Source: Maridesulfovibrio salexigens DSM 2638
GTDB taxonomy: Bacteria; Desulfobacterota; Desulfovibrionia; Desulfovibrionales; Desulfovibrionaceae
Reading direction: 5' to 3'
Assembly (NCBI RefSeq): GCF_000023445.1
Contig: NC_012881.1
Span: 3,504,001-3,568,000 of the forward strand
Length of the DNA: 64,000 bases
In this document: piece by piece, positions 1-11,022 of the stretch
Position numbering within the stretch: position 1 is the stretch's first letter
Layout of the letters: every line of letters starts with the position of its first letter
The notes under the pieces: model-generated
Databases searched by the model: none
What the model saw: only the letters and a program-made list of their open reading frames with translations
Told to the model about the DNA's origin: nothing
Position numbers and translations under genes: made by a program

Positions 1-1080
1 TTTTACATCACCGAACTCGTCAATTTCAAAAGGCCCGACCAAACTATCATCAAAGCTGATTCCGGTAATGGCACCACCGAGACCTTTGGTACGTCCTCCA
101 TTCCTTTTCACTGCCTCAGCAAAAACCTGCACAGCCTGATAGCCGAAAACAGCCGCAAAATTAGGAGGCCACCCAAAACGTTTAATAAATCTATCCTTAA
201 AATCCACGTAGAGTTTTTCAGGATCATCTTCAGCAAAATGGACCACAAAAATTATCCCTTCCACGCTTTTACCGCCGGTCTGAATCAATTCTTTGGTATA
301 TCCCCACATGCTGCTCAAAATAGTCCAATTTGTTTTGTTCAGGGTACAAAACTGGGCAAACCCGGCTAAATCTCGTGCCGAGGTAACCATGACCACGGTA
401 TCGGGGTTCATACCCTTTAATTCATCAACAACTTTCTGCCAGTCAATGGAACCCTCATGTTTACCTACGCTGACCGCACCAACAAAATCACCGCCTTTTG
501 CTGCAAATTTTTCAACAAATACATCCTTGTAAGGAGCGGTAAAGGCCGGATTTGAATTATCCCAGACGACAGCCAGCCTTCTTTTATCAAGCTCATCCAC
601 AGAATATTCTGCAAGACCTTTTGAAAGATCAGTAAGGGTAGGAATTACCCTGAAAAAATTATCTTTAATCCCTTGCAGCAAGGGAGTTGAGGTAGTGGGC
701 GAAATATAAACAACATTGCTGTCCGCCATGTCGCGCACCGCAGTCATTGATTGAGAACTTGTCATATGGCCGATAATTACTGAGACTCCCTCAGCTATGA
801 GCTCTTTGTCTGCCTTAACAGCACCTTCAGGTGTATTCTGGTCGTCCCGTACGATGAGTTCAATTTTACGACCGTCAATTCCTCCAGCTTCATTTATGTC
901 CTCGACAGCCAGCAAAGCCCCATTACGGCCCTGAACGCCTAAATCAGAATATTTACCTTTGAGGGTTCCTGAAAAGCCAAGACGGATAGGATCATCAGAG
1001 CATGCACTCAATGACAGACACAGAAACAACAGCCATAAAAAGATGCCCTTTTCAATTAACTTGAAATATTTTTTCAACAT
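1..1080 (-). CDS. ABC transporter substrate-binding lipoprotein, branched-chain amino-acid type (3' end outside window)
   Basis: About 360 codons are visible; the carboxyl end lies beyond the window edge. The ATG at 1080 is preceded by a strong GGAGGAG site. The N-terminus is a lipoprotein signal: two lysines, a hydrophobic stretch and the lipobox LSAC with Cys27, so it should be anchored outside the inner membrane. The mature part (DPIRLGFSGTLKGKYSDLG, then INEAGGIDGRKIEL and VIGHMTSSQSM) matches the LivJ/Leu-Ile-Val binding fold (Peripla_BP_6). Such proteins capture a small ligand, often an amino acid, and deliver it to an ABC permease, or act as sensor domains. The permease genes are not in the window, so the ligand is unknown. 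A second protein of the same fold lies at 54569-55699. Confidence 0.85.
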   Translation of the reverse strand, partial: MLKKYFKLIEKGIFLWLLFLCLSLSACSDDPIRLGFSGTLKGKYSDLGVQGRNGALLAVEDINEAGGIDGRKIELIVRDDQNTPEGAVKADKELIAEGVSVIIGHMTSSQSMTAVRDMADSNVVYISPTTSTPLLQGIKDNFFRVIPTLTDLSKGLAEYSVDELDKRRLAVVWDNSNPAFTAPYKDVFVEKFAAKGGDFVGAVSVGKHEGSIDWQKVVDELKGMNPDTVVMVTSARDLAGFAQFCTLNKTNWTILSSMWGYTKELIQTGGKSVEGIIFVVHFAEDDPEKLYVDFKDRFIKRFGWPPNFAAVFGYQAVQVFAEAVKRNGGRTKGLGGAITGISFDDSLVGPFEIDEFGDVK

Positions 1081-1315
1081 TCACTCCTCCTGCGTTAAGG
1101 CCACAAGAACTTAAACTAACTATAACCAAAAAGGACACTGAACGCCAAGAATGATAAATAAAAAAAGGCTGTCCCTGCATAAGCAGGAATATGTTCTATC
1201 AAGCTGTAAACAACCTTCCTGAATAGATTATCGTTAAACCCTGTTGACCCAACTTCAGCTTAATCGTATTTTTTATCTTAGTTCCAATTTACTAAAATGA
1301 GCAGCCGGAGAGTAT

Positions 1316-2986
1316 ATGGGCCTTAAATTCAGACGAAAAAATGCGACAAGACCACCGTTGCTCTTTGTCAGTGATGTTCGGCGTGAATTTCTTATCGCTG
1401 ATATTACCCGGAATTCAGTCCCGCGCGGTATGTATTACCTGCTTATGGGCGTAGCTGCATTCATTGCATCCATAGGGCTCACAGCCGACAGCCCGGCAGT
1501 AGTAATCGGGGCAATGCTTGTCTCACCTCTGATGACACCTATTTTCGGACTTTCACTTGGATTGGTGCGAGGTGAAATGGACCTCATCCGCGCTTCTATC
1601 TTTTCAGTAACAGCTGGAATTTTAATCGGAATATTAGGCGGCATACTTATCGGAAGCCTCCCGATCTTCTTTGAGCTGACCCATGAAGTAATCTCAAGAA
1701 CAAAGCCCAACCTGCTTGACCTTGGAGTCGCCGCTTTTGCCGGAATAGCTGGAACAGTCGCCCTCATTGACGAACGGGTGAGCCCGGTTATGCCCGGAAT
1801 CGCAATAGCCACATCCCTTGTTCCTCCACTATGTGCCAGCGGTCTTTGCATCGCGCTTCACCAATATTCTGATGGCTGGGGGGCTTTTCTGCTCTTCTTC
1901 GCCAACTTTCTGGTTATTCTTTCTGTTGCCAGCGTGCTTTTCATTATTACCGGGTTTATTCCTCATTCCGAGGATGAACCACTGCCTCGGCTGATAAAGC
2001 ATTTCTCCGTAACCACTATAGGGCTGATCATTGTTGCAGGATTTCTAACCAAATCCCTCGTGGAGGTCGCCCTTTCCCGGCAGATCGACAACAGTTTACG
2101 AACCGTAGCAACTCAGGCAATTACATCAATTCCTAATACAACCATTGAAAAGATAAGCCATGAAATAGATGAAGGTGCCGTAAACGGCTTCATCACTCTT
2201 AACGGGCCGACATCACTTAAAGCTAAGGCCATAAAAACTATGGAAGAACATGCTTCGCAAGTTCTTCATAAACCAGTAAAAATCATTGTCCGCACCAGCA
2301 TTACCCAAAGTATTTCTTCCTCTCCGCAATCAACCAGCGCCCTGCTAAACGCCCATGCCAAAAAACAACATATAAAGCTTGAGCAAAGCGCCATGATTCT
2401 GGAACAGGCAGAACTATTGCTCCGCAGTATTATATCCGAATATCCATGGTACACTCTTGCAGGAATTAATTACGCAAAACTTAAAAGCGGTCCGGGTCTG
2501 ATCATCGAGATCAGCGGACCTGAACGCCCTATGCCGGAATCAGTTGAGAGGTTGGAGAAAGTGCTGCGTAAGAATACCGGAGTAAACGACCTTTCGCTGA
2601 TCATCCGCTACTACAAAAGCTACGACATAACCCGCAACGGCAGGAATCTGTTCGGAGTTCACTATTCAGGAAAAGAATCCCCACAGGCCAAAACAATTGA
2701 ACAACAAGCCGCAAAGTTAATAGGTGAACTGCGGAACATATTCCCAATCCATGTTGAGGCCCAGCCTATGAAAAAAGGCTGGAAAATCATGGCGGATGTT
2801 ACCGGAGCGCGCCTTGTTCAAAGTAAGGAAATTAAAAAGATAGAAAAGAAGCTTACAGATATGCTTTCGGCTCCGGTCAAACTATACGTGTATTCGAAAA
2901 CAGAAGGTGTGATTGAGAATGACGGCATTAAACCCCTTGAATTTTTCAATACTACACACCAGATCAAACGCCTTGATTTGAAATAG
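1316..2986 (+). CDS. DUF389 (TIGR00341-like) integral membrane protein
   Basis: A 556-residue protein whose N-terminal half (about residues 38-265) contains six or seven hydrophobic segments rich in Gly/Pro motifs such as GAMLVSPLMTPIFG, characteristic of the DUF389 family. The C-terminal 290 residues are mostly soluble and contain two or three repeated alpha/beta stretches (for example around 270-330, 370-430 and 460-530). The function of DUF389 proteins is not established; a transport or channel role is only a guess. The ATG at 1316 follows CCGGAG. No operon partner is evident: the upstream gene is divergent and the kinase at 3106 is separated by about 120 bases. Confidence 0.8.
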   Translation: MGLKFRRKNATRPPLLFVSDVRREFLIADITRNSVPRGMYYLLMGVAAFIASIGLTADSPAVVIGAMLVSPLMTPIFGLSLGLVRGEMDLIRASIFSVTAGILIGILGGILIGSLPIFFELTHEVISRTKPNLLDLGVAAFAGIAGTVALIDERVSPVMPGIAIATSLVPPLCASGLCIALHQYSDGWGAFLLFFANFLVILSVASVLFIITGFIPHSEDEPLPRLIKHFSVTTIGLIIVAGFLTKSLVEVALSRQIDNSLRTVATQAITSIPNTTIEKISHEIDEGAVNGFITLNGPTSLKAKAIKTMEEHASQVLHKPVKIIVRTSITQSISSSPQSTSALLNAHAKKQHIKLEQSAMILEQAELLLRSIISEYPWYTLAGINYAKLKSGPGLIIEISGPERPMPESVERLEKVLRKNTGVNDLSLIIRYYKSYDITRNGRNLFGVHYSGKESPQAKTIEQQAAKLIGELRNIFPIHVEAQPMKKGWKIMADVTGARLVQSKEIKKIEKKLTDMLSAPVKLYVYSKTEGVIENDGIKPLEFFNTTHQIKRLDLK

Positions 2987-3105
2987 AGACTCTATGCTGT
3001 AAATTTCAAAGGCCAAAGGCACCAATTTATCCAAATCAGTCTGGATGCCTTCCCCTCCATTTGTTATGATCATTATGATTATTAACTTAGCAGCGGGAAG
3101 AACTA

Positions 3106-4998
3106 TTGAAATACTATCATAAGCTACTGCTTTTAGGCCTGATATTAGTTCTGGTTTGGACCGGGTCCATATTTTTCTTTTACAACAGAATTGTTCAGGC
3201 TGAAGAAGACAATATATACAGGTCTGCCCTGAAAGAAGCAGAGGTCGCCTTTGAAAAAGACCTGACCTACCGCCGTTGGGTGGCTGGGCTGGGAGGTCTT
3301 TACGCCGAAGTTTCTCCAAAGCTTCAACCGAATGACTACCTACATGTACCGCAGCGTGATGTTACTACGACTGACGGGGAAATAATGACCATGATAAACC
3401 CGGCATACATGATGCGCATGGTCTACGGGATGATGGATGAAGAAGCAGGATTGCACGGTCATATAACCAGCCTGAACCCCATACGCCCCGAAAACAAACC
3501 TTCTGCATGGGAAGCAAAGATTCTAGAATCATTTAATAATAACCCTGCTGATTTTCATGCACTAGCTACAGAAAACGAAAAGCCGGTTCTCCATTTCATG
3601 CGGCCTATGGTCACGGAAGAAAAATGTCTCAAATGCCATGCTCAGCAAGGCTATAAAGTTGGAGATATCCGAGGCGGAATAAGTGTAACAGTCCCGATGT
3701 CGGAATATCAACAAACCATGAAAGCGTTTATCGCTGAGACCAACAGCTCATTCATAACAATATGGATCGCCGGAATACTATCCATAATCATCGTATTCAA
3801 CACCCTGAGCCGATATGAACGGGCTCGCTGCAAAGCTGAAGATGAATTAGCCAAAACCAAAAACTATCTGGCCAATATAATCAACTCCATGCCATCTATT
3901 CTTGTGGGAGTGGACCCGGAAGGCAAAATCACCCATTGGAATATGGAAGCAGAAAAAATAAGCCGCATCAGCTCCAATGACGCAGTAGGTCTTCCTTTAT
4001 CCCAAGCTCTGCCCGACATGCAAAACGAGCTGGAGAGAATTCTTGAAGCAATGAAAAACCGAGTTATCGAAACCGACTCAGTACAGACCAAAACAGATGC
4101 AGGAACCACCCGCTACGATGACATTACTATTTATCCGTTGATAGCCAACGGAGTTGAAGGCGCAGTGATACGCATTGATGATGTGACTGAACGTATGAAT
4201 CTGGAACAAATAATGATTCAGTCTGAAAAAATGATGTCTGTAGGCGGTCTGGCTGCTGGAATGGCCCATGAAATCAATAATCCTTTAGCCGGAATTTTAG
4301 GGCATGCGCAAAACATAGAGAAACGTTTGCTAAGCGATATGGAAAAGAACAAAAGCGCTGCCACTGAATGCGACATTTCGCTCGTTAACTTACGAAAGTA
4401 CATGGACAAACGCCAGATTCCTAAAATGCTCACCGGTATTAAGGAATCTGGAAACCGCGCAGCTACAATCGTTTCCAATATGCTCAGCTTCAGCAGAAAA
4501 AGTGACAAGATAAACAGACGTTATCGATTGGATGAACTGCTTGAAAAAACAATTGAACTGGTCGCCAACGATTACAATTTAAAGAAACATTACGACTTTA
4601 GAAAAATTGAAATTATCCGCCAGTACGATGAAAACACACCTGCTGTTCACTGCGATGGCAACGAAATACAACAGGTATTCCTTAACCTGCTCAAAAACGG
4701 TGCGGAAGCTATGAGTGAAAAGGACTACGCTCAGGATCAACCTAGATTCATCTGCCGTATTAAAGACGAAAAGGATATGGCCATTATCGAGATCGAAGAC
4801 AATGGTCCGGGAATCACCATCCAACCGGTAAACAGAATATTCGATCCCTTTTTCACCACTAAGGAACTGGGCAAAGGAACCGGACTGGGACTCTCGGTTT
4901 CATACTTCATCATTTCCGATCAACATAACGGAATAATGGAAGTAAATTCCATTCCCGGTGAATGGACAAGGTTCACAATTAAGCTGCCATTAAAATGA
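3106..4998 (+). CDS. membrane sensor histidine kinase with a Tll0287-like (DUF3365) c-type heme domain and PAS
   Basis: The start is TTG at 3106, after GGGAAG, and leads straight into a membrane anchor (about residues 7-27). Residues 30-212 form a DUF3365/Tll0287-like periplasmic sensor carrying the heme-attachment motif CLKCH (C174, C177, H178). A second membrane segment (about 213-233) is followed by a PAS domain (about 245-365), a HisKA domain with H388 in AGMAHEINNPL, and a HATPase domain with DNGPG near 565 and GTGLGLS. The heme suggests sensing of redox potential or a gas ligand, relayed by autophosphorylation to an unidentified response regulator. The kinase core closely resembles that of the kinase at 49409-51340. 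Length 630 residues. Confidence 0.87.
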   Translation: MKYYHKLLLLGLILVLVWTGSIFFFYNRIVQAEEDNIYRSALKEAEVAFEKDLTYRRWVAGLGGLYAEVSPKLQPNDYLHVPQRDVTTTDGEIMTMINPAYMMRMVYGMMDEEAGLHGHITSLNPIRPENKPSAWEAKILESFNNNPADFHALATENEKPVLHFMRPMVTEEKCLKCHAQQGYKVGDIRGGISVTVPMSEYQQTMKAFIAETNSSFITIWIAGILSIIIVFNTLSRYERARCKAEDELAKTKNYLANIINSMPSILVGVDPEGKITHWNMEAEKISRISSNDAVGLPLSQALPDMQNELERILEAMKNRVIETDSVQTKTDAGTTRYDDITIYPLIANGVEGAVIRIDDVTERMNLEQIMIQSEKMMSVGGLAAGMAHEINNPLAGILGHAQNIEKRLLSDMEKNKSAATECDISLVNLRKYMDKRQIPKMLTGIKESGNRAATIVSNMLSFSRKSDKINRRYRLDELLEKTIELVANDYNLKKHYDFRKIEIIRQYDENTPAVHCDGNEIQQVFLNLLKNGAEAMSEKDYAQDQPRFICRIKDEKDMAIIEIEDNGPGITIQPVNRIFDPFFTTKELGKGTGLGLSVSYFIISDQHNGIMEVNSIPGEWTRFTIKLPLK

Positions 4999-5036
4999 GA
5001 GACTGCTCCGTTATGAGACTGCTTTCTCGAAAAGCA

Positions 5037-5065
5037 GAAAGGCCCCGAGAACGGGGCCTTTCTTA
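5037..5065. terminator. bidirectional terminator between sensor kinase and glpK
   Basis: Perfect hairpin AAAGGCCCCG-AGAA-CGGGGCCTTT between convergent genes, able to serve both strands. Confidence 0.85.
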
Positions 5066-5104
5066 TATACAGTGAGATACAGCGGTTAAGCTGCGTATGT
5101 TCTA

Positions 5105-6641
<1,537 letters not shown>

Positions 6642-6678
6642 GTATTATCATTTAAATTCTATCTATCAATCGTGAGAT

Positions 6679-7386
6679 TTAGCCGACAAGAGCTTTGTAA
6701 ACCAGAGCACCTGCAACACCACCGCAGATAGGTGCTACAACAGGAATCCAGGAGTATCCCCAGTCGCTGTCGCCTTTACCGGGAATGGGCAGGATGGCGT
6801 GAGCAATACGGGGACCGAGGTCACGAGCAGGGTTGATAGCGTAACCGGTGGGACCACCAAGGGAAAGACCGATTGCGAGAATGAAGAAACCTACAACCAG
6901 GGGGTTCAGGCCCTGAGAGAATTCGTTGGCGCCGATACCGAGGATGATGAATACCAGAAAGAAGGTACCGATAAATTCGCAGAGGAAGTTTTCACCGGTG
7001 CAGCGGATAGCAGGGCCGGTAGAGAATACAGCCAGTTTCAGGCCAGCATCCTGAGTGGGTTCCCAGTGGCATTTGTAGGTGAAGTAGCAGATTACTGCAC
7101 CGATGAATGCGCCGATCATCTGGCCGGCAACGTAGAGGGGAACACTTGCCCAGGGGAAATATCCGCCGGCAGCAAGACCGATGGTAACAGCAGGGTTGAT
7201 GTGTGCGCCGGAATATTTACCAGCTACGTAGATTGCAAATGTTACTGCCATACCCCAACCCATAGTGATGACAATCCAGCCACCGTTCTGGCCTTTGGAT
7301 TTTTCAAGAAGGCAGTTGGCAACTACGCCGCAACCGAAAAGGGTAAGAATCATTGTACCAATTAATTCGCCTAAGAAAGGACTCAT
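6679..7386 (-). CDS. glpF: glycerol uptake facilitator (aquaglyceroporin)
   Basis: A 235-residue MIP-family channel that lets glycerol cross the inner membrane. Both pore NPA motifs are present: N64-P65-A66 in AHINPAVTIG, and N185-P186-A187 followed by Arg-Asp (NPARDLGPR). The Asp after the second motif is typical of glycerol facilitators rather than pure water channels. I chose the ATG at 7386 because it follows GGGAG at good spacing; a longer frame upstream (to 7452) has no ribosome site and would add a charged tail. First gene of the glpF-glpK pair. An inverted repeat 38 bases upstream is a candidate GlpR operator. Confidence 0.95.
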   Translation of the reverse strand: MSPFLGELIGTMILTLFGCGVVANCLLEKSKGQNGGWIVITMGWGMAVTFAIYVAGKYSGAHINPAVTIGLAAGGYFPWASVPLYVAGQMIGAFIGAVICYFTYKCHWEPTQDAGLKLAVFSTGPAIRCTGENFLCEFIGTFFLVFIILGIGANEFSQGLNPLVVGFFILAIGLSLGGPTGYAINPARDLGPRIAHAILPIPGKGDSDWGYSWIPVVAPICGGVAGALVYKALVG

Positions 7387-7423
7387 AATCACTCCCACAT
7401 CTCTTAAAGCAGTTAAAACACAA

Positions 7424-7447
7424 ATTCGTTTCTTTTCGGAAACGAAT
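7424..7447. promoter_or_regulatory. inverted repeat upstream of glpF, candidate GlpR operator
   Basis: Perfect 9-base inverted repeat ATTCGTTTC/GAAACGAAT with a 6-base spacer, containing TTCG-N4-CGAA at 7435-7446, the core layout of the E. coli GlpR site. It lies 38 bases upstream of the glpF start. Assignment to GlpR is inferred. Confidence 0.55.
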
Positions 7448-7533
7448 ACCACCTCGCGCTCGAATGTATCTCACGCTTTTTCCATTTCCTATGAGCTAAC
7501 ACTATTTTGTAACAAACAAAAAATCAACCCCAT

Positions 7534-7553
7534 AATGTTCAAAATCGAAAAGA
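7534..7553. promoter_or_regulatory. second candidate GlpR site upstream of glpF
   Basis: AATGTTCAAAATCGAAAAGA resembles the E. coli GlpR consensus WATGTTCGWT-NWCGAACATW at most positions. The core GTTCAAAA-N-CGAAA is shared (in the other orientation) with a site at 9769 upstream of glpD. Confidence 0.4.
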
Positions 7554-7848
7554 AATTTTCACTTTAGACTTTCGGTTTAGCAAAAATAGTTTGATATTAA
7601 ACAGTTGCAACATCTATTTCCAAAATATATTTTCTCTTCTAATACCTCCTTACCCTCCAGCAGCACGGGTTTTGTGACACATAACAACATCTTCACCTCT
7701 TTTACCTGAAACGAAAAAGACGCAATACCGTTAACACAAACGATTCCATGTAAGCACTTCTGCATGCTAAATGAACACCTGTGTAAAGAAATTGAAATGG
7801 AATATACTCGATTTCCAACATGGGCACACTATTTTTTTGCACATTATT

Positions 7849-7886
7849 GAAAAAAAAGAAGCCGTCGGCCCAGGCGACCGACGGCA
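7849..7886 (-). terminator. glpD terminator
   Basis: Minus-strand hairpin GCCGTCGG/CCGACGGC followed by C and a run of eight T. It sits about 160 bases after the glpD stop. Confidence 0.85.
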
Positions 7887-8046
7887 AAGGGAAGTGGTGA
7901 CGGGGGTAGGGAAGCCCCCCATCGTTCTTTGGAGAATATAGTGCACTAAAAACAGTGCTAAATATGTTCATGCAATAGTCAGGACGGGTGTTGATGCAGT
8001 AGGGGTACATCAACACCCAACCCGGTAAATCGCAATATATTATATG

Positions 8047-9609
8047 TTAGTCTACAATGTAGTTCTTAGCCAGCTCCTGGAACTGTTCAACCTGTTCTTT
8101 GACCCAAGCTTCATCTTTACCAAGCTCTTTAGCCATAATTTCAGCAGCCTTAGGAGCAACTTCATTAGCAGCTTTTGCGTCAATGATCAGAGCTCTGGTC
8201 CTGCGGGACAAAGCATCGCCGACAGTCTGAGCCCATTCGTGACGGGCAGCCCAGACAACTTCAAGCCAAGAGTAAGGCAGTCTTTCATGCATGCGCGCAT
8301 CAAGCTCAGGAGATTCTTCAGCCAGAGCCATGATTTCAGCAGCTTCGCTACCGTAAACATGCATGTGATCGTTGTGATCAAACTCTTCAGTGTAACCGTG
8401 CAGCTTAACGTTCTTGGTCACGCAGGGACGGAAAGGCAGGCCGCCCATCTGGATTGCGTTATCAATGCAGTCTTCAGCCATGTGTCTGTAAGTGGTCCAT
8501 TTACCACCGGCAATAGTCAGCAGTTTGTTGGGAGACACAGTCAGGTAATGATCCCTTGAAAGTGCGGAGGTGGATTCAGAATCACCTGCTGCGATAAGGG
8601 GACGAATACCGGTGAAAACACTGCGAACATCAGCACGGGTAGGTGCCTTGGCAAGATAACGAGCGGAGTGCTCAACGAGGAAGTTGATCTCCTCTTCAAG
8701 GGGCTTGGGCTCCATGCAGACACCGTCAAGAGCGGTATCAGTGGTACCGACAACTACCTTACCGTGCCAGGGCACGAAGAAAATTACACGGCCGTCATCG
8801 GTCTTGGGAACCATGATACCGGTTTCACCACCGAGGAATTCACGATCGATAACGATATGAATACCCTGGCTGGGTGCGATCAGTTTCTTATGCTCGGGGT
8901 TATCCATGTTCATAACGTCATCGGTGAAAATACCGGTAGCGTTGATAACAGCTTTGGCTTTGAGCTCGTAGCTCTTACCGGACAGCTTATCTTCTGCCTG
9001 AACACCACAGACGTAGCCGGTGGAGTTCTTAACCAGACCGGTAACCTTAGTGTGGTTCATTGGAGAACCACCCATATCTGCCATGGTACGGGCAAGAGTC
9101 AGAGCAAGACGGGCATCGTCAAACTGGCCGTCATGGTAGGTTACGCCGCCCTTAAGACCTTTGGCGAGAACACCGGGGACTTCCTGCATAACTTTACCTT
9201 TAGTAAAGATCTGGGAAGGACCGAAGCTGTATTTTCTAGCCAGCATATCGTAGCATTTCAGGCCGATGCCGTAGTAGGGAAGACCCCACCATTTGTAGTC
9301 GGGAACGATGAATTTCTGGTTGTAGCACATGTGCGGAGCGTTCTGCTTGAGAATTCCGCGTTCGTACAGGGCTTCCATAACCAGGGAAATATTACCCTGA
9401 GCGAGGTATCTAACACCACCGTGAACCATTTTAGTACTACGGCTGGAAGTAGCTTCGGCAAAATCGCCCTGCTCAAGAAGAAGAACGGAATAACCACGTG
9501 CAGCAGCATCAAGACCGGAACCGAGACCGGTAGCACCACCACCTATAATAATGAAATCCCAGACTTTTGAGCTATCTTCCATCTGCTGAATATAATCTGA
9601 ACGTTTCAT
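8047..9609 (-). CDS. glpD: FAD-dependent glycerol-3-phosphate dehydrogenase
   Basis: Oxidises sn-glycerol 3-phosphate to dihydroxyacetone phosphate at the inner membrane and passes electrons to the quinone pool. The 520-residue protein starts its FAD-binding fold with IIGGGATGLGSGLDAAARG (about residues 21-39), has the family motif SSRSTKMVHGGVRYL, and a C-terminal domain with GGKWTTYRHMAEDC, all typical of GlpD/GlpA. It completes the GlpF-GlpK-GlpD route from external glycerol to triose phosphate. The divergent gene at 10195 is a DeoR-type regulator, the usual arrangement for GlpR control. An anaerobic organism using a GlpD-type enzyme is plausible because electrons can go to menaquinone. 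Confidence 0.95.
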   Translation of the reverse strand: MKRSDYIQQMEDSSKVWDFIIIGGGATGLGSGLDAAARGYSVLLLEQGDFAEATSSRSTKMVHGGVRYLAQGNISLVMEALYERGILKQNAPHMCYNQKFIVPDYKWWGLPYYGIGLKCYDMLARKYSFGPSQIFTKGKVMQEVPGVLAKGLKGGVTYHDGQFDDARLALTLARTMADMGGSPMNHTKVTGLVKNSTGYVCGVQAEDKLSGKSYELKAKAVINATGIFTDDVMNMDNPEHKKLIAPSQGIHIVIDREFLGGETGIMVPKTDDGRVIFFVPWHGKVVVGTTDTALDGVCMEPKPLEEEINFLVEHSARYLAKAPTRADVRSVFTGIRPLIAAGDSESTSALSRDHYLTVSPNKLLTIAGGKWTTYRHMAEDCIDNAIQMGGLPFRPCVTKNVKLHGYTEEFDHNDHMHVYGSEAAEIMALAEESPELDARMHERLPYSWLEVVWAARHEWAQTVGDALSRRTRALIIDAKAANEVAPKAAEIMAKELGKDEAWVKEQVEQFQELAKNYIVD

Positions 9610-9768
9610 GCAACACCCACTCTATAAACCGACCGCGAACGGTGGATAAAAATTGTAATGAATTTATGAACCCGAAATCGAAGCAAAAAACTCTCGAGAG
9701 TTCGGATTCCTCCCTCACATCATAATGTAAAAACGAAACGCCGAAAATTTCTAAACCACCTCTTTCCG

Positions 9769-9782
9769 TTTCGCTTTTGAAC
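9769..9782. promoter_or_regulatory. GlpR-like motif upstream of glpD
   Basis: TTTCGCTTTTGAAC is the reverse complement, with one change, of the GTTCAAAATCGAAA core found upstream of glpF at 7537-7550. Sharing between the two glp promoters supports a common repressor site. Confidence 0.4.
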
Positions 9783-9791
9783 AAAATGTGA

Positions 9792-9809
9792 CATATTGAA
9801 AACAATATG
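9792..9809. promoter_or_regulatory. perfect inverted repeat in the glpD upstream region
   Basis: CATATTG-AAAA-CAATATG, seven-base arms and a four-base spacer, about 180 bases upstream of glpD. Candidate operator for an unidentified regulator. Confidence 0.4.
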
Positions 9810-10194
9810 ACAAGAATTTATTTTCATTTTGCAAGACTTTTATATAAAAAGAAAATAAAACCCAGACCTTACGCCTAAAAATACATTTTCGATCAGTGAA
9901 TCAAAAAAGAACACTTATTACTTAGAATCAGCAATCAAAACCATTTAATATCTTTCAGATTACCATTTTTTCGTTTATAAAAAGCAAAATGATCACTGCT
10001 GCAATCTCAAGTTTAAGAAAAGGAAATGGTTTACCTTGCTTGTGGGCGCGAGTGCTGCTAAAGAAAACTTATTAACGATCAATTTTCATTTTACATGAAA
10101 TGAATACCTTTGGGTAGAAAAAGAACCAAAAAATACCGAAGTCTCTCATTATATAAATAAAATTGTTCGGTGGCGAAAGGAAGGAGCGGTCGGT

Positions 10195-11022
10195 TTGACT
10201 GAAAGACAAAAAAGAAAACAGAAAGGCATGAAGTTCAACCTCGAATCATTATCCAAAAGACAACGGGAAATCTTTAACATTGTAAACGAAAGAGGCTTCA
10301 CTCCCATTGAGTCCCTTGCACAACATTTTGAAGTAACTCCCCAGACAATCAGACGTGACATCAACAAACTCTGTAAAAACAACCTACTGCAACGCTTTCA
10401 TGGCGGAGCAGGCAGGGCTTCCAGTGTTGAAAATGTTGATTACAGTGCACGCAGAAATATCCTGCATCAAGAGAAACGGCTCATTGCAGAAATGGTTGCC
10501 AAACATATTCCTGAACATGCTTCCATGTTCATTAATATCGGAACAACCACCGAGGAAGTAGCCAAAGCCCTTTCCAATCACAAATCGCTACGCATCATCA
10601 CCAACAACCTCAACGTTGCCCAGACAATGAGCAATAATGACTGCGAAGTAATCGTAGCCGGAGGTATGGTCCGCCAGCGAGACAAGGGAATCACCGGGGA
10701 AGCCACCGTTGAATTCATCAAACAATTCAAAGTGGACTACGGTATTATCGGTGTTTCCGGCATAGATGAAGACGGCACACTGCTCGACTACGACTACCAC
10801 GAAGTTCGCGTAGCCCGAGAAATCATCAACAACGCCCGTAACATCTTTCTGGTCACAGACCACACCAAATTTAACCGCAACGCTATGGTCCGCATTGCCG
10901 ACCTCGGTGAAATCGACGCAATATTCACCGATAAGCGTCCACCGCAAGTTTTCTGCGACCTCATGAAAAGCAAAGAAGTGGAACTCTACGTAACTGAACG
11001 GGATTCCGAAAACGAAGAATAA
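10195..11022 (+). CDS. glpR: DeoR-family transcriptional regulator, probable glycerol regulon repressor
   Basis: A 275-residue DeoR protein. Residues about 18-75 form the DeoR winged helix-turn-helix (LSKRQREIFNIVNERG, then HFEVTPQTIRRDINKLC), and the rest is the sugar-phosphate-binding DeoRC domain (NIGTTTEEVAKAL, VIVAGGMVRQRDKGITG, GVSGIDEDGTLLDYD, FLVTDHTKF). The start is TTG at 10195, supported by AAGGAG eight bases upstream; the ATG at 10228 has only a poorly spaced site. Being divergent from glpD and close to glpFK, it most likely represses these genes and is released by glycerol 3-phosphate, as E. coli GlpR is. The effector is inferred from context. Confidence 0.88.
   Translation: MTERQKRKQKGMKFNLESLSKRQREIFNIVNERGFTPIESLAQHFEVTPQTIRRDINKLCKNNLLQRFHGGAGRASSVENVDYSARRNILHQEKRLIAEMVAKHIPEHASMFINIGTTTEEVAKALSNHKSLRIITNNLNVAQTMSNNDCEVIVAGGMVRQRDKGITGEATVEFIKQFKVDYGIIGVSGIDEDGTLLDYDYHEVRVAREIINNARNIFLVTDHTKFNRNAMVRIADLGEIDAIFTDKRPPQVFCDLMKSKEVELYVTERDSENEE

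Larger units (their letters stand above)
7387..8046. other. intergenic region between glpD end and glpF start
   Basis: About 660 bases without a convincing gene. It contains the glpD terminator (7849-7886), two candidate GlpR operators near glpF, and otherwise AT-rich sequence. Short frames here overlap the terminator hairpin and have no ribosome sites, so none is called. Confidence 0.6.
9610..10194. other. divergent regulatory region glpD / glpR
   Basis: About 585 AT-rich bases between divergent genes, with no credible coding frame. It must carry both promoters. Visible elements are the inverted repeats and the GlpR-like motif listed separately, plus CATTT-N6-AAATG near 10087-10102. I could not fix a -35/-10 pair with confidence. 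Confidence 0.5.

Noticed and set aside
7702-8016. 104-codon frame between glpF and glpD
   Set aside because: It spans the glpD terminator hairpin, has no ribosome site and shows no domain.
8668-9570. Long open frame opposite glpD
   Set aside because: Antisense to a clearly coding frame with no family similarity; bias artefact.
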